Of a DNA stretch of 64,000 nucleotides, positions 63,680-64,000 are shown one piece after another. Below the pieces are notes generated by a model. It worked only from the letters and a program-made list of their open reading frames with translations, made no database searches and was not told the origin of the DNA. Positions within the stretch are counted from its first letter, which is position 1. Every line of letters begins with the position of its first letter. The stretch comes from Mytilus edulis (Eukaryota > Mollusca > Bivalvia > Mytilida > Mytilidae): contig NC_092355.1 of NCBI RefSeq assembly GCF_963676685.1, positions 58,749,613 to 58,813,612 on the forward strand, written 5' to 3'. The position numbers were made by a program, and so were the translations under genes.

Positions 63680-64000
63680 ATTAAAGTATAATAAGTTGTG
63701 GTATTCATCTTTAAACAATGACAGAAAAAATATGTCATTTGGAAATAAACTTAGAACATACAGACTTTTTAAGAGAAATATATATTTTGAACCTTATTTG
63801 GCTATAGGTAATAGGAATCTGAGAATTCAGATGACAAAATTCAGAATTAGTAATCATGATTTAGAAATAGAGAGAGGTAGATACAGGGAACTTCAGGCAA
63901 TGGATAGAATTTGTAATCTTTGTAAAAAAGAAGTGGAAGATGAACTCCATTTTTTACTTAAATGTTCATCTTTGGAAAGTGAGAGAGTTTCCATTATTTC
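63680..64000 (+). pseudogene. Non-LTR retrotransposon ORF2 fragment, C-terminal part
   Basis: Continues after a frameshift near 63680: LWYSSLNNDRKNMSFGNKLR, FRISNHDLEIERGRYR and the zinc-knuckle-like CNLCKKEVEDELHFLLKC. It is open to the window edge, so the element runs off the right end. Different family from the L1/Tx1-like LINE at 27.9-35.6 kb (related region [18 protein letters not shown], but different flanks). Confidence 0.7.

Noticed and set aside
63320-64000. A new host gene downstream of the TLR
   Set aside because: GELGRYPL, SNHDLEIERGRY and the CX2C...HX4-5C end are retrotransposon ORF2 hallmarks, and the frame is broken at ~63680.

Overview
This is a eukaryotic, AT-rich window with spliced genes, no operons and very many transposable elements. 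The organism is most likely a marine bivalve, probably a mussel (Mytilus-like). This is inferred from an intronless Toll-like receptor, dispersed GGGAGATAACTC-type motifs, and repeat families I recognise from memory as abundant in mussel genomes. The species cannot be fixed from sequence alone.

Layout. (1) 1-7,100, plus strand: a decayed ankyrin-repeat gene fragment. It has 13 half-repeat exon copies, partly in a ~455-bp higher-order array, and five copies of a second ankyrin-type exon. A 2-kb Helentron-like element is inserted among them, and a paralogous empty site survives 1.4 kb away. (2) 9,276-36,618, minus strand: a complete SLC12A8 (cation-chloride cotransporter family) gene. Thirteen coding exons join in frame into a 714-residue protein. 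Its longer introns are mostly foreign DNA: a 7.7-kb L1/Tx1-like LINE (itself split by a second Helentron-like copy) in intron 2, CAGGG-terminal elements in introns 4, 7 and 9, a Helentron-like repeat in intron 7 and a TTA-flanked TIR element in intron 10. Beside exon 8 the 3' splice site itself has been tandemly copied about 12 times. (3) 36.7-52.5 kb: no gene detected. This stretch holds MITEs, foldbacks, palindromes, a pogo-like TIR element and a 1-kb tandem array. (4) 52,572-59,545: an apparently intact, young BEL/Pao LTR retrotransposon with near-identical 633-bp LTRs, a 5-bp target duplication and one 1,870-codon gag-pol frame. (5) 60,717-63,257: a single-exon Toll-like receptor (846 aa: signal peptide, LRRs, one C-terminal cysteine cluster, membrane segment, TIR domain). 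(6) 63.3 kb to the end: the 3' part of another non-LTR retrotransposon, running off the window.

The two functional host genes are unrelated: a membrane transporter and an innate immune receptor. Everything else is mobile or decayed DNA. No undescribed multi-gene system is visible. The most unusual structures are the amplified splice acceptor of SLC12A8, the two Helentron-like families that share one architecture (offset inverted repeats, end hairpin, microsatellite, internal tandem repeats), and the nested insertions whose empty sites can be read directly.
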